Source: Rhodospirillaceae bacterium UBA4468
GTDB lineage: Bacteria > Pseudomonadota > Alphaproteobacteria > Rhodospirillales > Casp-alpha2
Assembly: GCA_002389385.1 (NCBI GenBank)
Contig: DGOK01000087.1
Span: 1-56,682 of the forward strand
DNA length: 56,682 bases
Direction: 5' to 3'
The notes beneath the pieces are model-generated. The model was not told the DNA's origin, ran no database searches, and saw only the letters and a program-made list of their open reading frames with translations. The number at the start of each line of letters is the position of its first letter. Position 1 is the first letter of the stretch. The translations under genes and the position numbers were made by a program. Shown one piece after another: positions 1-8,644 of this stretch.

Positions 1-8
1 CTGCATCA

Positions 9-81
9 CTGGACCCCGGCCTTCGCCGGGGTGACGACATTTTACCCCATACCCGTCATTCCGGCGCAGGCCTGAATCCAG
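9..81. repeat. Pair of inverted palindromic repeat units
   Basis: Two units face each other. Unit 1 (9-37) starts CTGGA and contains a perfect 7-bp hairpin, CCCCGGC (14-20) and GCCGGGG (25-31), followed by TGACG. Unit 2 (54-81) is the inverse: CGTCATTCCGG, then CCTGAATCCAG. A third unit lies at 7391-7418. Elements of the form CTGGAttccGGccttcGCCGGaaTGACG are common in intergenic DNA of alphaproteobacteria. The pair lies just downstream of the bufferin operon and might fold as a transcript end, but there is no T-run. Confidence 0.75.
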
Positions 82-139
82 CATCTTCCAATCTTACGAA
101 GATGGCTGTGTAATGAGGTGAGGAGGTAAATCTCAGCTT

Positions 140-931
140 TTACCAACTCATCCCTTCAGCATCCAAGCCGATCAACCAACCGCTTTCGATCCAAAGCCGC
201 AATAGGCCAGCTGCACGGACGGCGGCTTCATCCGCTTCGGTTAAGTCTGCGACAATCTCGCAGATACCATCAAACGTATGGCCTTCTATTGCCGCCATCA
301 ACGCCGCCGCTTCGTCTAAATCAAGTTGCCGGTATGTTACCATTAGCGTTGCCGGATCACGCCATGCGACCCAACGTTTTGGCGCATCAAAAAGCTCGGG
401 CGCAGCAGACGGGTCAACTTCAGCCTGAACTGCCTGATGGAACGGGGCCACGTCATGGCTCAGTAACGCCGTATCTAAAGCAGGATGGAATGTAAACGTC
501 AGCATTGGCCAGGCCTCAGGCGGCACCAAACCGATATCACCAACACCAATAATGTTTGCGTCTATTGCATCGAACGCCAGACCAAGCATCCATTCGAAGC
601 GCGCCATCGCGGTTAATTCTGGATGCCCATTCCAAGGCTCAGTATCGGCAAGCCAATCCGCCACAAATCGACCCAGCCAACGCACAGACTTCGTGGTTGA
701 TGGGTGTGCATTAATATATCCTGTCATCGCACTCGCAAACTGCTCGTCACCAAGCAACGTATGCAAACCTTCGAAGTCTTCGCTAAGAATTTCAATAAGC
801 CGCGCCCGGTACGCATAATCATATACACCCATGAACAGATCACCTTTAGTCAAGTGTGGATTGATCGCATCATCACCATTCAATAATCGTGACTGGAACT
901 TTGACTGAATGTCGGCAAGCGAAGCGCTCAT
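140..931 (-). CDS. bufC: HvfC/BufC-type DUF2063 protein, bufferin maturation partner
   Basis: A 263-residue protein of the DUF2063 (HvfC/BufC) family. Members act as recruiting partners of DUF692 multinuclear iron oxidases that modify cysteines of small exported precursor peptides. The N-terminal third (about residues 5-95: IQSKFQSRLLNG, GVYDYAYRARLIEILSEDF, WLGRFVADWL) matches the conserved DUF2063 helical domain; the remainder (residues 100-263) is the more variable C-terminal domain. The start codon overlaps the stop of the upstream oxidase gene in an ATGA arrangement, so the two are translationally coupled. It is the last gene of the three-gene operon. The family assignment is firm; the recruiting role is inferred from the family. 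Confidence 0.88.
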   Translation of the reverse strand: MSASLADIQSKFQSRLLNGDDAINPHLTKGDLFMGVYDYAYRARLIEILSEDFEGLHTLLGDEQFASAMTGYINAHPSTTKSVRWLGRFVADWLADTEPWNGHPELTAMARFEWMLGLAFDAIDANIIGVGDIGLVPPEAWPMLTFTFHPALDTALLSHDVAPFHQAVQAEVDPSAAPELFDAPKRWVAWRDPATLMVTYRQLDLDEAAALMAAIEGHTFDGICEIVADLTEADEAAVRAAGLLRLWIESGWLIGLDAEGMSW

Positions 932-1752
932 TGGCCACCCTCCGCGATACTTCGCACACCTTGTAGTTCTCGAACCAGTTCGGCAAATGGCGGAATGTTT
1001 GCATCGCGCTCGATCATTGTTGGTATATGACCAAGTCGTTGAATCGCTTTTACATATAGGTCCAGCACGTCTTTGGGTATCGGCGCATCATGCGTATCAA
1101 TAATGTGATCGCCATTATGTTCATGGCCAGCCAAGTGAATTTGCTTCACTAGCGCTTTGGGGATACCCGCCAAATACGCATCCGCTGAAAATCCATGATT
1201 AAATGCGGAGACATAAATATTATTCACATCAAGCAAGATATCGCAGTCAGCACATGCACAAATTTCTGAAATGAATTCCCACTCCATCATCTCATCTTCT
1301 TCGAAGGTGACGTAAGTCGATGTATTTTCAAGTATGAAACGTCGGCCCAGAACATCTTGGACCTGACGCACACGCGTCGCAACATGATCGACGGTTTCTT
1401 CAGTCATCGGCAGCGGCAACAGGTCGTGCATATTCACGCCGTGTGCCACGGTCCAGCATAGGTGATCAGAAATCTGCACGGGCTGAACCTTATCCGCAAG
1501 TGCATTTAAACCTTGAAGGTATTCCATATCTAATAGATCCGTCGATCCTATCGACATGGATACGCCGTGCATCACAATCGGAAATCTCTCACGGACGGCC
1601 ATCATGCTGCGCATCGGCGGGCCACCAACATCAATGAAGTTCTCAGAGAGAATTTGAAACCAATCGACACCATCTGTCGATATCGGGTCATCGCCGAGAA
1701 TTTCCGGAAAATGTTGTGAGCGAAGCCCTAAGCCAAAATCTTCGAGAGTCAT
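928..1752 (-). CDS. bufB: DUF692 multinuclear non-heme iron oxidase, bufferin biosynthesis
   Basis: A 274-residue DUF692/MNIO (MbnB-like) TIM-barrel enzyme. The family uses two or three iron atoms to convert precursor-peptide cysteines into thiooxazole or oxazolone-type groups. Visible ligand-bearing segments are MHGVSMSIGSTD (His), SDHLCW (His), LENTSTYV (Glu), LLDVNNIYV (Asp and Asn), IHLAGHEH (His) and DTHD (Asp-His). The N-terminal GLGLRSQHFPEIL is typical of the family, and the length is normal (about 270-290). The gene follows the precursor gene after a gap of 115 bp that contains an apparent terminator, and overlaps bufC by 4 bp. No strong Shine-Dalgarno sequence is visible before the ATG. 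The exact modification made here cannot be read from sequence. Confidence 0.92.
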   Translation of the reverse strand: MTLEDFGLGLRSQHFPEILGDDPISTDGVDWFQILSENFIDVGGPPMRSMMAVRERFPIVMHGVSMSIGSTDLLDMEYLQGLNALADKVQPVQISDHLCWTVAHGVNMHDLLPLPMTEETVDHVATRVRQVQDVLGRRFILENTSTYVTFEEDEMMEWEFISEICACADCDILLDVNNIYVSAFNHGFSADAYLAGIPKALVKQIHLAGHEHNGDHIIDTHDAPIPKDVLDLYVKAIQRLGHIPTMIERDANIPPFAELVRELQGVRSIAEGGQ

Positions 1753-1767
1753 TATGTGCCTGCATCC

Positions 1768-1805
1768 AAAAAAGAAACGGAGGAACCGCCATCGCGATCC
1801 CTCCG
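1768..1805 (-). terminator. Intrinsic terminator between precursor and oxidase genes
   Basis: Read on the minus strand, CGGAGG (1805-1800) pairs with CCTCCG (1783-1778) and is followed directly by TTTCTTTTTT (1777-1768). It lies in the gap between bufA and bufB. Partial termination here would give much more transcript for the precursor peptide than for the enzymes, as is common for ribosomally made peptide operons. The loop is 16 nt and contains ATCGCGAT, which may shift the fold. Confidence 0.6.
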
Positions 1806-1867
1806 AATCAGAATAACCGATAGATTAGTCAACGTCAGCCTTCTTCGACTTTGCCGCCCTTACCAGT

Positions 1868-2101
1868 TCAAGCAGAAGCAGATTCAGCGCTTACCCAGCC
1901 CTGACCCTTACATCCATTTTGACCTTTGCATGCATTCGTCGCACTTGCGCATGCGCCTGTACCTTTGCATGAATTGATGCCTGCGCACTTAACGCCAGCT
2001 TGAGCCGCTGTTGGTGCAACTGTAATTGCTGCACCTGCAATGAACATAGCTGCGGCGGCGGTTGCGAGTGTTGCGCTAAGTGTTTTCTTTGAAATAGACA
2101 T
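1868..2101 (-). CDS. bufA1: BufA1-type (DUF2282) bufferin precursor peptide
   Basis: A 77-residue secreted peptide. Residues 1-35 form a Sec signal peptide (SISKK, then an Ala-rich hydrophobic stretch ending TAAQA). The mature 42 residues carry five cysteines at 39, 45, 51, 58 and 64 in the repeat CAGIN-, CKGTG-, CASAT-, CKGQN- and CKGQGW, the typical DUF2282/BufA1 pattern. Bufferins of this type are copper-binding metallophores after cysteine modification by the neighbouring MNIO enzyme. The start at 2101 is chosen because AAAGGAG lies at 2116-2110, while an open frame extending further upstream has no ribosome site and no signal peptide. The mature sequence is rich in Gly, Lys and Ala. Copper as the substrate is family knowledge, not proven here. 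Confidence 0.9.
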   Translation of the reverse strand: MSISKKTLSATLATAAAAMFIAGAAITVAPTAAQAGVKCAGINSCKGTGACASATNACKGQNGCKGQGWVSAESASA

Positions 2102-2364
2102 AAATATGACTCCTTTTGTATTTGTTATAATTCCCCGTGATCCGGCCCCTCGCCGGACACCATATATTACGCATATAAACATCTAAGTCCTGTCACGTTG
2201 CCCTGACAGCAGCTCACGTTTCTGTGATTTTAACTTTCGTAAAATTTTATGATGGTCTATAAAGTTTCTTATCGGGCCAAAGGCAGTCGCCCGACGTCAC
2301 AGGCGATCGTTCGCCCAAGCGCTGCCCTCGCTACTTGCTCGAGCGTTTTCGAGTGTGAGGGTTT
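2102..2364. promoter_or_regulatory. Divergent control region between bufferin operon and chrA
   Basis: This gap separates two genes transcribed away from each other, so it must hold both promoters. On the bufA side a 6-bp hairpin, TCCGGC (2141-2146) with GCCGGA (2152-2157), would sit in the 5' leader about 40 bp before the start. The stretch at 2220-2270 is AT-rich and could hold promoters, but no convincing -35/-10 pair was identified. The chrA start has GAGGG very close upstream of its ATG. Confidence 0.35.
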
Positions 2365-3666
2365 ATGAACGATCAAATAGAAAAATCGCCAACAGCTGAA
2401 ACTCAGACACCGCCATCTTTTGGCGAAGCTGCACGGTATTGGATCAAACTTGGTTTTATGAGTTTTGGCGGACCTGCGGGTCAAATTGCAATGATGCAAA
2501 CCGAATGCGTCGATAAGCGCGGATGGTTGAGCCAAGGCGCATTCTTACGTGGCCTGAATTACTCAATGCTACTACCTGGACCAGAAGCACAGCAATTGGC
2601 CGCCTATATCGGTTGGCGATTGCATGGCGTCAAAGGCGCACTGTTTGCTGGTACGGCGTTCTTTATCCCAGGCACATTCCTGATGATTTTCCTGGCATGG
2701 GTTGCGGCAGCGCACGGTGATGACGGGTTCGTTTCGGCGATATTCCATGGCATTAAGCCGGTTGTGATCGCAATTGTTATCTCTGCGGTCTACCGGATAG
2801 GCAAGAAAACCTGCAACGGGATTGTGCCTTTGGCACTTGCTATCGGTGCCTTTGCTGCCTTGCAATTTACGGAAACGCCGTTCCCTGTTGTCGTGCTCGT
2901 GGCCGGCATTGCCGGTGTCGCGATTGCCAAATTCAAACCCGATGCCCTGTCATCAGGACACGATGATCACGCTGCACCCAAAGCAGAAACACCTGGGGCG
3001 TCTCAGACATCTGGCGCCTTAAAGCGTATTATTTTGATTACCGCTATTTTTGCTGTTGCTTTGATTGGCCCAAGCTTATTGGCGATATCAGTGCTGGGTG
3101 CAGAGCCATTTTCTGACGTCATAAAGCTGTTTACCACCGCCGCATTTGTTACCTTTGGCGGCGCTTATGCTGTTCTGCCATTCGTCGCAGACGCTGCGGT
3201 GAACACATACGGATGGTTGACTGGTGCTGAGATGATCAATGGTTTGGCTTTGGCAGAAACCACACCCGGGCCGTTAATCCTTGTGACCACATATGTTGGT
3301 TTTTTCGCTGGCTGGAGCGCTGAAGGTGCGGTCCTTGGCGTTATCGCAGCATTAGTCACAACCTATGTGACATTCCTGCCCTCGTTCTATCTCATCATTG
3401 TTGGCGCACCTTATGTCGAGAGCGTCCAACGCTTTGCCTGGGCCCGAAATGCCCTATCGGCAATTACGGCGGCGGTTGTCGGCGTAATTCTCAGCTTGGC
3501 CTTTTTCCTGGGCCAAGCCGCACTGTTTGATACCGCTGGCGATGTTCAGTGGTTATCCGTTGCCGCCGCAGTTGTTGCGCTTGGATTGTTGATCAGCAAT
3601 CGCGTCAGCGTGCCCATGTTAGTCGCCCTTGGCGCTGCATTCGGCGTCGCAACGTCTTTTATCTAA
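2365..3666 (+). CDS. chrA: ChrA-family chromate ion transporter
   Basis: A 433-residue inner-membrane protein of the CHR family, two-domain form. The two halves each begin with the conserved FGGP/FGGA motif: GFMSFGGPAGQIAMM (about residue 32) and AFVTFGGAYAVLPFV (about residue 263). Each is followed by LPGPEAQQLA or ETTPGPLIL and several hydrophobic spans, with a hydrophilic, His-rich linker (about 195-220) between them. Family members export chromate driven by the membrane potential. Length is normal. It is divergent from the bufferin operon and is followed after 45 bp by a rhodanese gene. No chrB regulator is visible. Transport of sulfate or another oxyanion is possible. Confidence 0.9.
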   Translation: MNDQIEKSPTAETQTPPSFGEAARYWIKLGFMSFGGPAGQIAMMQTECVDKRGWLSQGAFLRGLNYSMLLPGPEAQQLAAYIGWRLHGVKGALFAGTAFFIPGTFLMIFLAWVAAAHGDDGFVSAIFHGIKPVVIAIVISAVYRIGKKTCNGIVPLALAIGAFAALQFTETPFPVVVLVAGIAGVAIAKFKPDALSSGHDDHAAPKAETPGASQTSGALKRIILITAIFAVALIGPSLLAISVLGAEPFSDVIKLFTTAAFVTFGGAYAVLPFVADAAVNTYGWLTGAEMINGLALAETTPGPLILVTTYVGFFAGWSAEGAVLGVIAALVTTYVTFLPSFYLIIVGAPYVESVQRFAWARNALSAITAAVVGVILSLAFFLGQAALFDTAGDVQWLSVAAAVVALGLLISNRVSVPMLVALGAAFGVATSFI

Positions 3667-3711
3667 ATCTAACTGACCTATCCAACCAATGCAGACGCAA
3701 GGAGTCTCATT

Positions 3712-3999
3712 ATGAACAGCATTGAACAATCCGAACTCGAAACACTTTTTAAATTTGGTGCCAATGTCACGATCGTCGACGTACGCAAGAAACCTGCCCT
3801 TGAGAAAAAACCTGCAATGATCCAAGGCGCTGTCTGGCAGGACTTTCAAAACGTCCCAGCTTGGGCCGATAGCGTAAAATCCAGCACCACCGTCGTATGT
3901 TATTGCGTTCACGGCCATGAAGTCAGCCAAAGTGCGGTGGCTAACCTGCGCAAAGCAGGCATTAACGCCTATTATCTGAGGAGCGGCATGCAGCAGTAG
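3712..3999 (+). CDS. Single-domain rhodanese-like sulfurtransferase
   Basis: A 95-residue protein with one rhodanese fold. It shows the N-terminal IVDVRKKPA motif, the GAVWQD segment, and the active-site loop YCVHGHEVSQ with the catalytic cysteine near residue 64. It has no signal peptide, so it is probably cytoplasmic. The loop HGHEVSQ resembles rhodanese domains found with chromate-resistance genes, and the gene sits 45 bp after chrA with the ribosome site AAGGAG, so the two are probably one operon. The sulfur donor and acceptor are unknown. Inference: a role in thiol or sulfur balance during oxyanion or metal stress. Confidence 0.85.
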   Translation: MNSIEQSELETLFKFGANVTIVDVRKKPALEKKPAMIQGAVWQDFQNVPAWADSVKSSTTVVCYCVHGHEVSQSAVANLRKAGINAYYLRSGMQQ

Positions 4000-4102
4000 C
4001 AGACACGCAGTGGCCTACTCACACTTAGTGATGCCTAACAAAGTCGTTACTTGGACGTAAAACCCATTCCAAGTTGAGATCAAACCACTTACCTTTGGGC
4101 GC

Positions 4103-5155
4103 ATGAAAGACAGGTTCAAACATCTTCTAACGTGCGCCCTTGTTGGCTTTGCGAGCTTCATCTTCGTTTGGCCATCGCACAGCATCGCTGCGCCTGACCT
4201 TACCGAATTCGCTAAACCACAAACGCCTCCTCCATCACCTAAATTCAATCCACCATCCTAAGCAAAATTCGAACTGGGAGAGACGTTGTTTTTTGAAAAC
4301 CGGTTATCCGGCGGCAATACGATGTCCTGCGCATCATGCCATATGCACCAGTATGCATGGACAGACTTGGAACCTTTAAGTCCGGGAGAGGACGGCAAGC
4401 GCCAGACAAGACGAACGCCGCCCCTACAAGATGTTGGTTGGAATAGTTTGTTTGGCCGCGATGGAAGATTTGAATCGTTAGAAGGCTTTATTCTGGGCCC
4501 CATCGCGAATGAAAATGAGATGAACTAGAATCTCGATCATTTGCCATCTGAGCTTTCAAACGATTCCACATATCGCCTAAAATTTGCAACGGCATTTGGC
4601 GAAGGCCCCATCACAATTGATAAGGTCACCCAAAGTCTGGGCGTTTATGTGCGCACACTGACTTTGGGCATTTCACCGTTTGACCGTTGGGTTGCCGGCG
4701 ATGCTGACGCATTAAGTGCATCCGCTAAATCTGGATATGAAACGTTCTCAGGCAAGGCTGGATGCAGTCAGAACCATTCAGGCTGGCGGTTTAGTGATCA
4801 AAAGTTCTACGACGTTGGCATAGAATCCGCTGATATTGGGCGCGGTAGAATTAAGCCCAAAGACGCCGCCATGCAGCATGCCTTTGTTACACCGTCGCTT
4901 AGGAATGTCACCGCTCGATCCCCTTATATGCATAATGGATCCATTCAGACACTCGACGCCGTCGTTGATCACCATGCATCCGGTGGCATTCCTCGCCCGT
5001 CATTATCCAATCAAGTTCAGCCGCTTGCCCTAAGCGATCAAGAAAAGGTGAACCTTATTGAGTTCTTGAAAAGCCTGACGGATGATAAGCGTATAACTAA
5101 TCGTCATCAGGTATCTGATGACACACAAATTTTAGATAAGGTCTCTCAACCATGA
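4103..5155 (+). pseudogene. Broken di-heme cytochrome c peroxidase (MauG family)
   Basis: A single reading frame encodes a periplasmic di-heme peroxidase of about 350 residues but carries two in-frame stops: TAA at 4259-4261 and TAG at 4526-4528. It begins with a signal peptide (MKDRFKHLLTCALVGF... SIAAPD). The first heme site is intact (CASCHMHQ). The second should read CxxCH but is CSQNH, so the second heme cysteine is lost. Conserved downstream segments are otherwise well kept: GRDGRFESLEGFI, TPSLRNVTARSPYMHNGS and LIEFLKSLTDD. The TAG probably arose from CAG (Gln). Three independent lesions argue for a true pseudogene rather than a sequencing slip. Its stop overlaps the start of the next gene. 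Confidence 0.88.
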
Positions 5156-5625
5156 CATTTGCTTGCCGCTCACTTTTCATACCATTCATCGCCGTTTGCA
5201 TGATTATCGCTGCGAGCACGGATACGCGCGCTGCCATGTCACCGTCTGGAGATATGGTTGCCATCCAAGAGTACGTTGATGCAGAACAGCTGATCATCGC
5301 AAAAGATTACGATGGTGCGATTCCATTACTCAACGCTACCCTCAAGATAAGACCTGATCACGCGAACGCATGGAACCTGCTCGGATTTACCCATCGTAAG
5401 TTGGGAAAATTTGATGAGGCTGAGAAATACTACGAAGCCGCGTTGACCGCGAACCCTGCGCATACCGGCGCATTGAACTATATGGGGCAACTTTATATTC
5501 AAACAGGTCGTCCTGCGAAGGCCAAAGAGCTCCTCGAAAAGCTAAAAATGACGTACACTAGCGGTTGCTCAGACCTGACCCACCTTGAAAAGGCCGTTAA
5601 AGAAGGTGCGGCAGGAAAGTACTAA
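5152..5625 (+). CDS. Secreted tetratricopeptide repeat protein
   Basis: A 157-residue protein with an N-terminal signal peptide (about residues 1-28, ending TDTRA). Two clear TPR units follow (about 50-83, YDGAIPLLNATLKIRPDHAN, and about 84-117, GKFDEAEKYYEAALTANPAH) and a third partial unit (about 118-145). It most likely acts as a periplasmic protein-protein adaptor. It starts inside the stop of the broken peroxidase (ATGA overlap), so it was translationally coupled to it. It is the only undamaged member of the peroxidase-TPR-cyclase block. Partner unknown. Confidence 0.85.
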   Translation: MTFACRSLFIPFIAVCMIIAASTDTRAAMSPSGDMVAIQEYVDAEQLIIAKDYDGAIPLLNATLKIRPDHANAWNLLGFTHRKLGKFDEAEKYYEAALTANPAHTGALNYMGQLYIQTGRPAKAKELLEKLKMTYTSGCSDLTHLEKAVKEGAAGKY

Positions 5626-5669
5626 CCTGCGTAAGCTCTTCATAACATCAACGACAAATTTGGGACGCT

Positions 5670-7258
5670 GTGACCTTTAGCAGACGAAGCATACATTTGA
5701 CGGCCGGATTGACGATGTTCGCCTATGTCGTTTCCCATCTGCTTAATCATGCCTTTGCCTTAATCTCTATCGAAGCCGCGAATACAGCGCGGATTTTCTT
5801 TATCTCGCGTGGACCAATACGATCGGCACACTCGTCCTGGCAACAGCAGCTACAACGCATATCTCTCTCGCCCTCTGGACCACGTATATTCGACGAAGCC
5901 TCCGCATGCCCAAATGGCAGTGGGTGCAACTGGGATTAGGACTGACGATCCCGATTTTACTCATTGAGCATGCCCTCTCAACGGGCGGCGGTATACTGAG
6001 AGTGCGCCTCGTCCCAAATTATGAATATATTCTCGCAGTATTCTGGCATTTCGTCCCGATCCAGGGCTGGCTTCAGGTCGTTCTTCTGGTTGTGACCTGG
6101 ACCCATTCGGTATTCGGCATCCACAACTGGCTTAAGGTGAAGCCTTGGTATCCATCATGGCAGCCACATCTTTATGGATTGGCCCTTCTGATCCCGACAA
6201 TGGCCATCATGGGATATGCATCGGGCGGCTTTGAGGTCTTGGAAAAGCTCAAGAATCCCCTATGGCTGATCCAAATGCTGAAAGATATTCATTATCCAGG
6301 GCCAGAATTTGATCAACAAACAAAGCAACTCCGAGATTACTGGATTATAGGCTATACCCTGCTTATCGCCGCCGTCTTTGCTGCGCGTCGGGTGAGATTG
6401 TATTTCAGCGCGCGCAGTGAAGGCATTCGTGTCACATACCCCAGCGGCCGCAGGATATTAATTCCAAATGGCGCATCACTTTTGGAAACCAGCCGGGCGG
6501 GTGGTATCCCGCACGCATCTGTGTGCGGTGGTCGAGGCCGTTGTTCGACATGCCGCGTACTGATCATCAAATCCGACGATGGATGTCTCATGCCGCCCAA
6601 CGACGTCGAAAAGAAGGTGCTCGAAAAACTAAAACTCCCACCTAATGTGCGGCTAGCCTGTCAGGTAAAGCCAACAGGCAATGTGACCTGCGAGCCGCTC
6701 CTCCCGCCGGATGTCACGGCAAAGGAAGCACTTAGCCCGGGCAAATACATGCACGGCCAAGAGATCACAATCACAGTGATGTTTGCGGATTTACGCGGTT
6801 TTACAAAATTATCCGAAAGCAAATTGCCGTTCGATGTTGTGTTTATGCTGTATCAGTATTTTCAGTCCATGGGCTCAGCCATTGAAGGCGCTGGCGGTCG
6901 TATCGACAAATTCATCGGCGACGGCATCATGGCTTTATTTGGCACAGAGGGCGGGGCTGAGAATAACGCTCAACAAGCCCTGACCGCAGCGCGTGAAATG
7001 TCTCTTCGCCTTGAGCTGATAAACGAACGGCTCAAGAACGACTTGAATGAACCTTTACACTTGGGAATTGGTATCCATCGGGGCTCAGCCATCGTCGGCA
7101 CCATGGGGCACGGCGCAGCAACACAGATTACGGCCATCGGCGATACGGTCAACACAGCCGCACGCTTGGTATCCATCACCAAAGACTTTGGCATTCAATT
7201 GCTTGTCAGTGCTGCTGTTGAAGCAGAAGCGACAGCCGATTTAAGCGGCTTTGAATAA
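5670..7258 (+). pseudogene. Frameshifted membrane 2Fe-2S ferredoxin-adenylate cyclase
   Basis: The gene encodes, in order, a multi-span membrane domain, a plant-type 2Fe-2S ferredoxin domain and a class III cyclase domain. The first frame (GTG at 5670, then FSRRSIHLTAGLTMFAYV) runs to about 5788. The protein then continues in another frame as ADFLYLAWTN... THISLALWTTYIRRSLRMPKW into the long downstream frame, which fits loss of one base near 5787-5790. The iron-sulfur cysteines are in CGGRGRCSTC and a later LACQ. The cyclase has both metal aspartates (FADLRGFT, FIGDGIMALFG), the Lys-Phe ATP-type context, and DTVNTAARL with catalytic Asn and Arg. The last residues look short; a frame reading SLEGPHGIYARP up to 7304 may be the lost end. 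It may be a pseudogene or an assembly error. Confidence 0.8.
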
Positions 7259-7390
7259 TCAGATGTCCCTTGAGGGGCCGCACGGAATCTATGCACGTCC
7301 GTAAGATTAATGCCGCCAGTGACATCGACATTCCACCAATACCGCGGAAATAGGAATTTTAGCTTCTCACAAACACTTGTGACGGTAGTT

Positions 7391-7418
7391 CTGGATTCCG
7401 GCCTTCGCCGGAATGACG
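7391..7418. repeat. Palindromic repeat unit, third copy
   Basis: CTGGATTCCGG, CCTT, CGCCGGAATGACG: the same 28-bp element as at 9-81, here with TTCCGGC (7395-7401) pairing with GCCGGAA. It sits between the 3' ends of the cyclase and the ArsC-like gene. Confidence 0.75.
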
Positions 7419-7430
7419 GAAGATAAGGCA

Positions 7431-7781
7431 TCACCCCTGCAGCTTCGTCTTTTCGGTATCTTTAAAGCCGACAAATATCTCAGCATCCTTTTCAAAAACA
7501 GGGCGTTTGATGAGCGCTGGCTGTGCCGCCATCAGCGAAATGGCTTCGGCGTCACTGCTTTCGGCATTCGCTTTTTCACCATCAGACAAACCACGCCACG
7601 TTGTACCCCGGCGGTTCAGCAAGATATCCACGCCCACAGAATCCAGCCAGCGTTTCACGTCATCTTCATTTATACCGTCTTTGCGGACATCTATGAATGT
7701 GTGTGCTATGTCTTCGCTATCCAGCCATTTAAGCGCCTTACGGCATGTATCGCAGTTCTTAAGTCCGTATATTTTGATCAT
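7431..7781 (-). CDS. ArsC/Spx/MgsR-family thioredoxin-fold protein (YffB-like)
   Basis: A 116-residue cytoplasmic protein of the ArsC/Spx/MgsR family. It begins IKIYGLKNCDTCRKALKWL, with the CxxC pair at residues 10 and 13 in the thioredoxin fold. It continues with FIDVRKDGI, LLNRRGTTWR and a C-terminal ALIKRPVF motif, which are all family signatures. The length and RGTTWR resemble YffB-type putative reductases more than true arsenate reductases. It is divergent from yaaA across an 87-bp gap. Substrate unknown. Confidence 0.88.
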   Translation of the reverse strand: MIKIYGLKNCDTCRKALKWLDSEDIAHTFIDVRKDGINEDDVKRWLDSVGVDILLNRRGTTWRGLSDGEKANAESSDAEAISLMAAQPALIKRPVFEKDAEIFVGFKDTEKTKLQG

Positions 7782-7868
7782 TTGATGCCTCTCAGCCTTT
7801 GAAGGTCTCTATTCTTACCCTATATGTAAGATCAACGATGTCGACCGTCAAAGAAGGAGCGCCCGTTT

Positions 7869-8642
7869 ATGTTAGCGATCATCTCACCTGCAAAGAAACT
7901 CGACTTTGAGAGCGATCCGATCACGGAAGCGCACACGCAACCCGACTTAATGAAAGACGCCAAGGTCTTGTCCAAGCGTGCAAAGCAGCTCACGCGCAGC
8001 GATCTTAAATCGATGATGCATATTTCGGACAATCTGGCCGAACTAAATTACCAGCGTTTTCAGGATTTTAAACCGCCTTTTAATCTTGCTAATGCACGGC
8101 AAGCCGCACTCACTTTTGCAGGTGATACCTATGTCGGCCTGGATGCGAGCACATTAAAAGATAAAGACCTGGAGTATGCACAAGATCATTTACGGATTTT
8201 GTCCGGGCTCTACGGCCTTTTGAGGCCGCTGGACCTTATTCAGCCTTACCGGTTGGAGATGGGCGTAAAGTTCGCCATCGATGGGAAGGAAACCCTATAC
8301 GACTTTTGGGATGACCGTGTCACAAAGGCGATTAACAAGGCCACCAAAGATCATAAAGATCGCCGTGTGATTAATCTGGCGTCGAACGAGTATGCAAAGG
8401 TCATCAAACCAAAGACCCTGGATGGCCAGATTGTGACCCCGGTATTCAAAGAAATCAAAGATGGAGAGGCCCGTACGCTTGGCCTCTTTGCAAAGCGCGC
8501 ACGCGGCATGATGGCGCGCTACATGGTCACCAATCGCGTTGAGACCGAAAAAGGTCTGAAGGCGTTTAAAGATGGCGGATACCGGTTTCAGGCAGATCAG
8601 TCTGACGATACCAAATGGGTGTTTACGCGCCCCCAGCCCTAA
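7869..8642 (+). CDS. yaaA: Peroxide stress protein YaaA
   Basis: A 257-residue cytoplasmic protein of the UPF0246/YaaA family. It begins with the diagnostic ISPAKKLDF and carries LSGLYGLLRPLDLIQPYRLEMG and NLASNEYAKVI. In Escherichia coli YaaA limits free iron and oxidative damage and binds DNA. Length is normal. The ribosome site AAGGAG lies at 7854-7859. A 92-residue gene follows immediately, so the two probably share a transcript. Confidence 0.95.
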   Translation: MLAIISPAKKLDFESDPITEAHTQPDLMKDAKVLSKRAKQLTRSDLKSMMHISDNLAELNYQRFQDFKPPFNLANARQAALTFAGDTYVGLDASTLKDKDLEYAQDHLRILSGLYGLLRPLDLIQPYRLEMGVKFAIDGKETLYDFWDDRVTKAINKATKDHKDRRVINLASNEYAKVIKPKTLDGQIVTPVFKEIKDGEARTLGLFAKRARGMMARYMVTNRVETEKGLKAFKDGGYRFQADQSDDTKWVFTRPQP

Positions 8643-8644
8643 CC

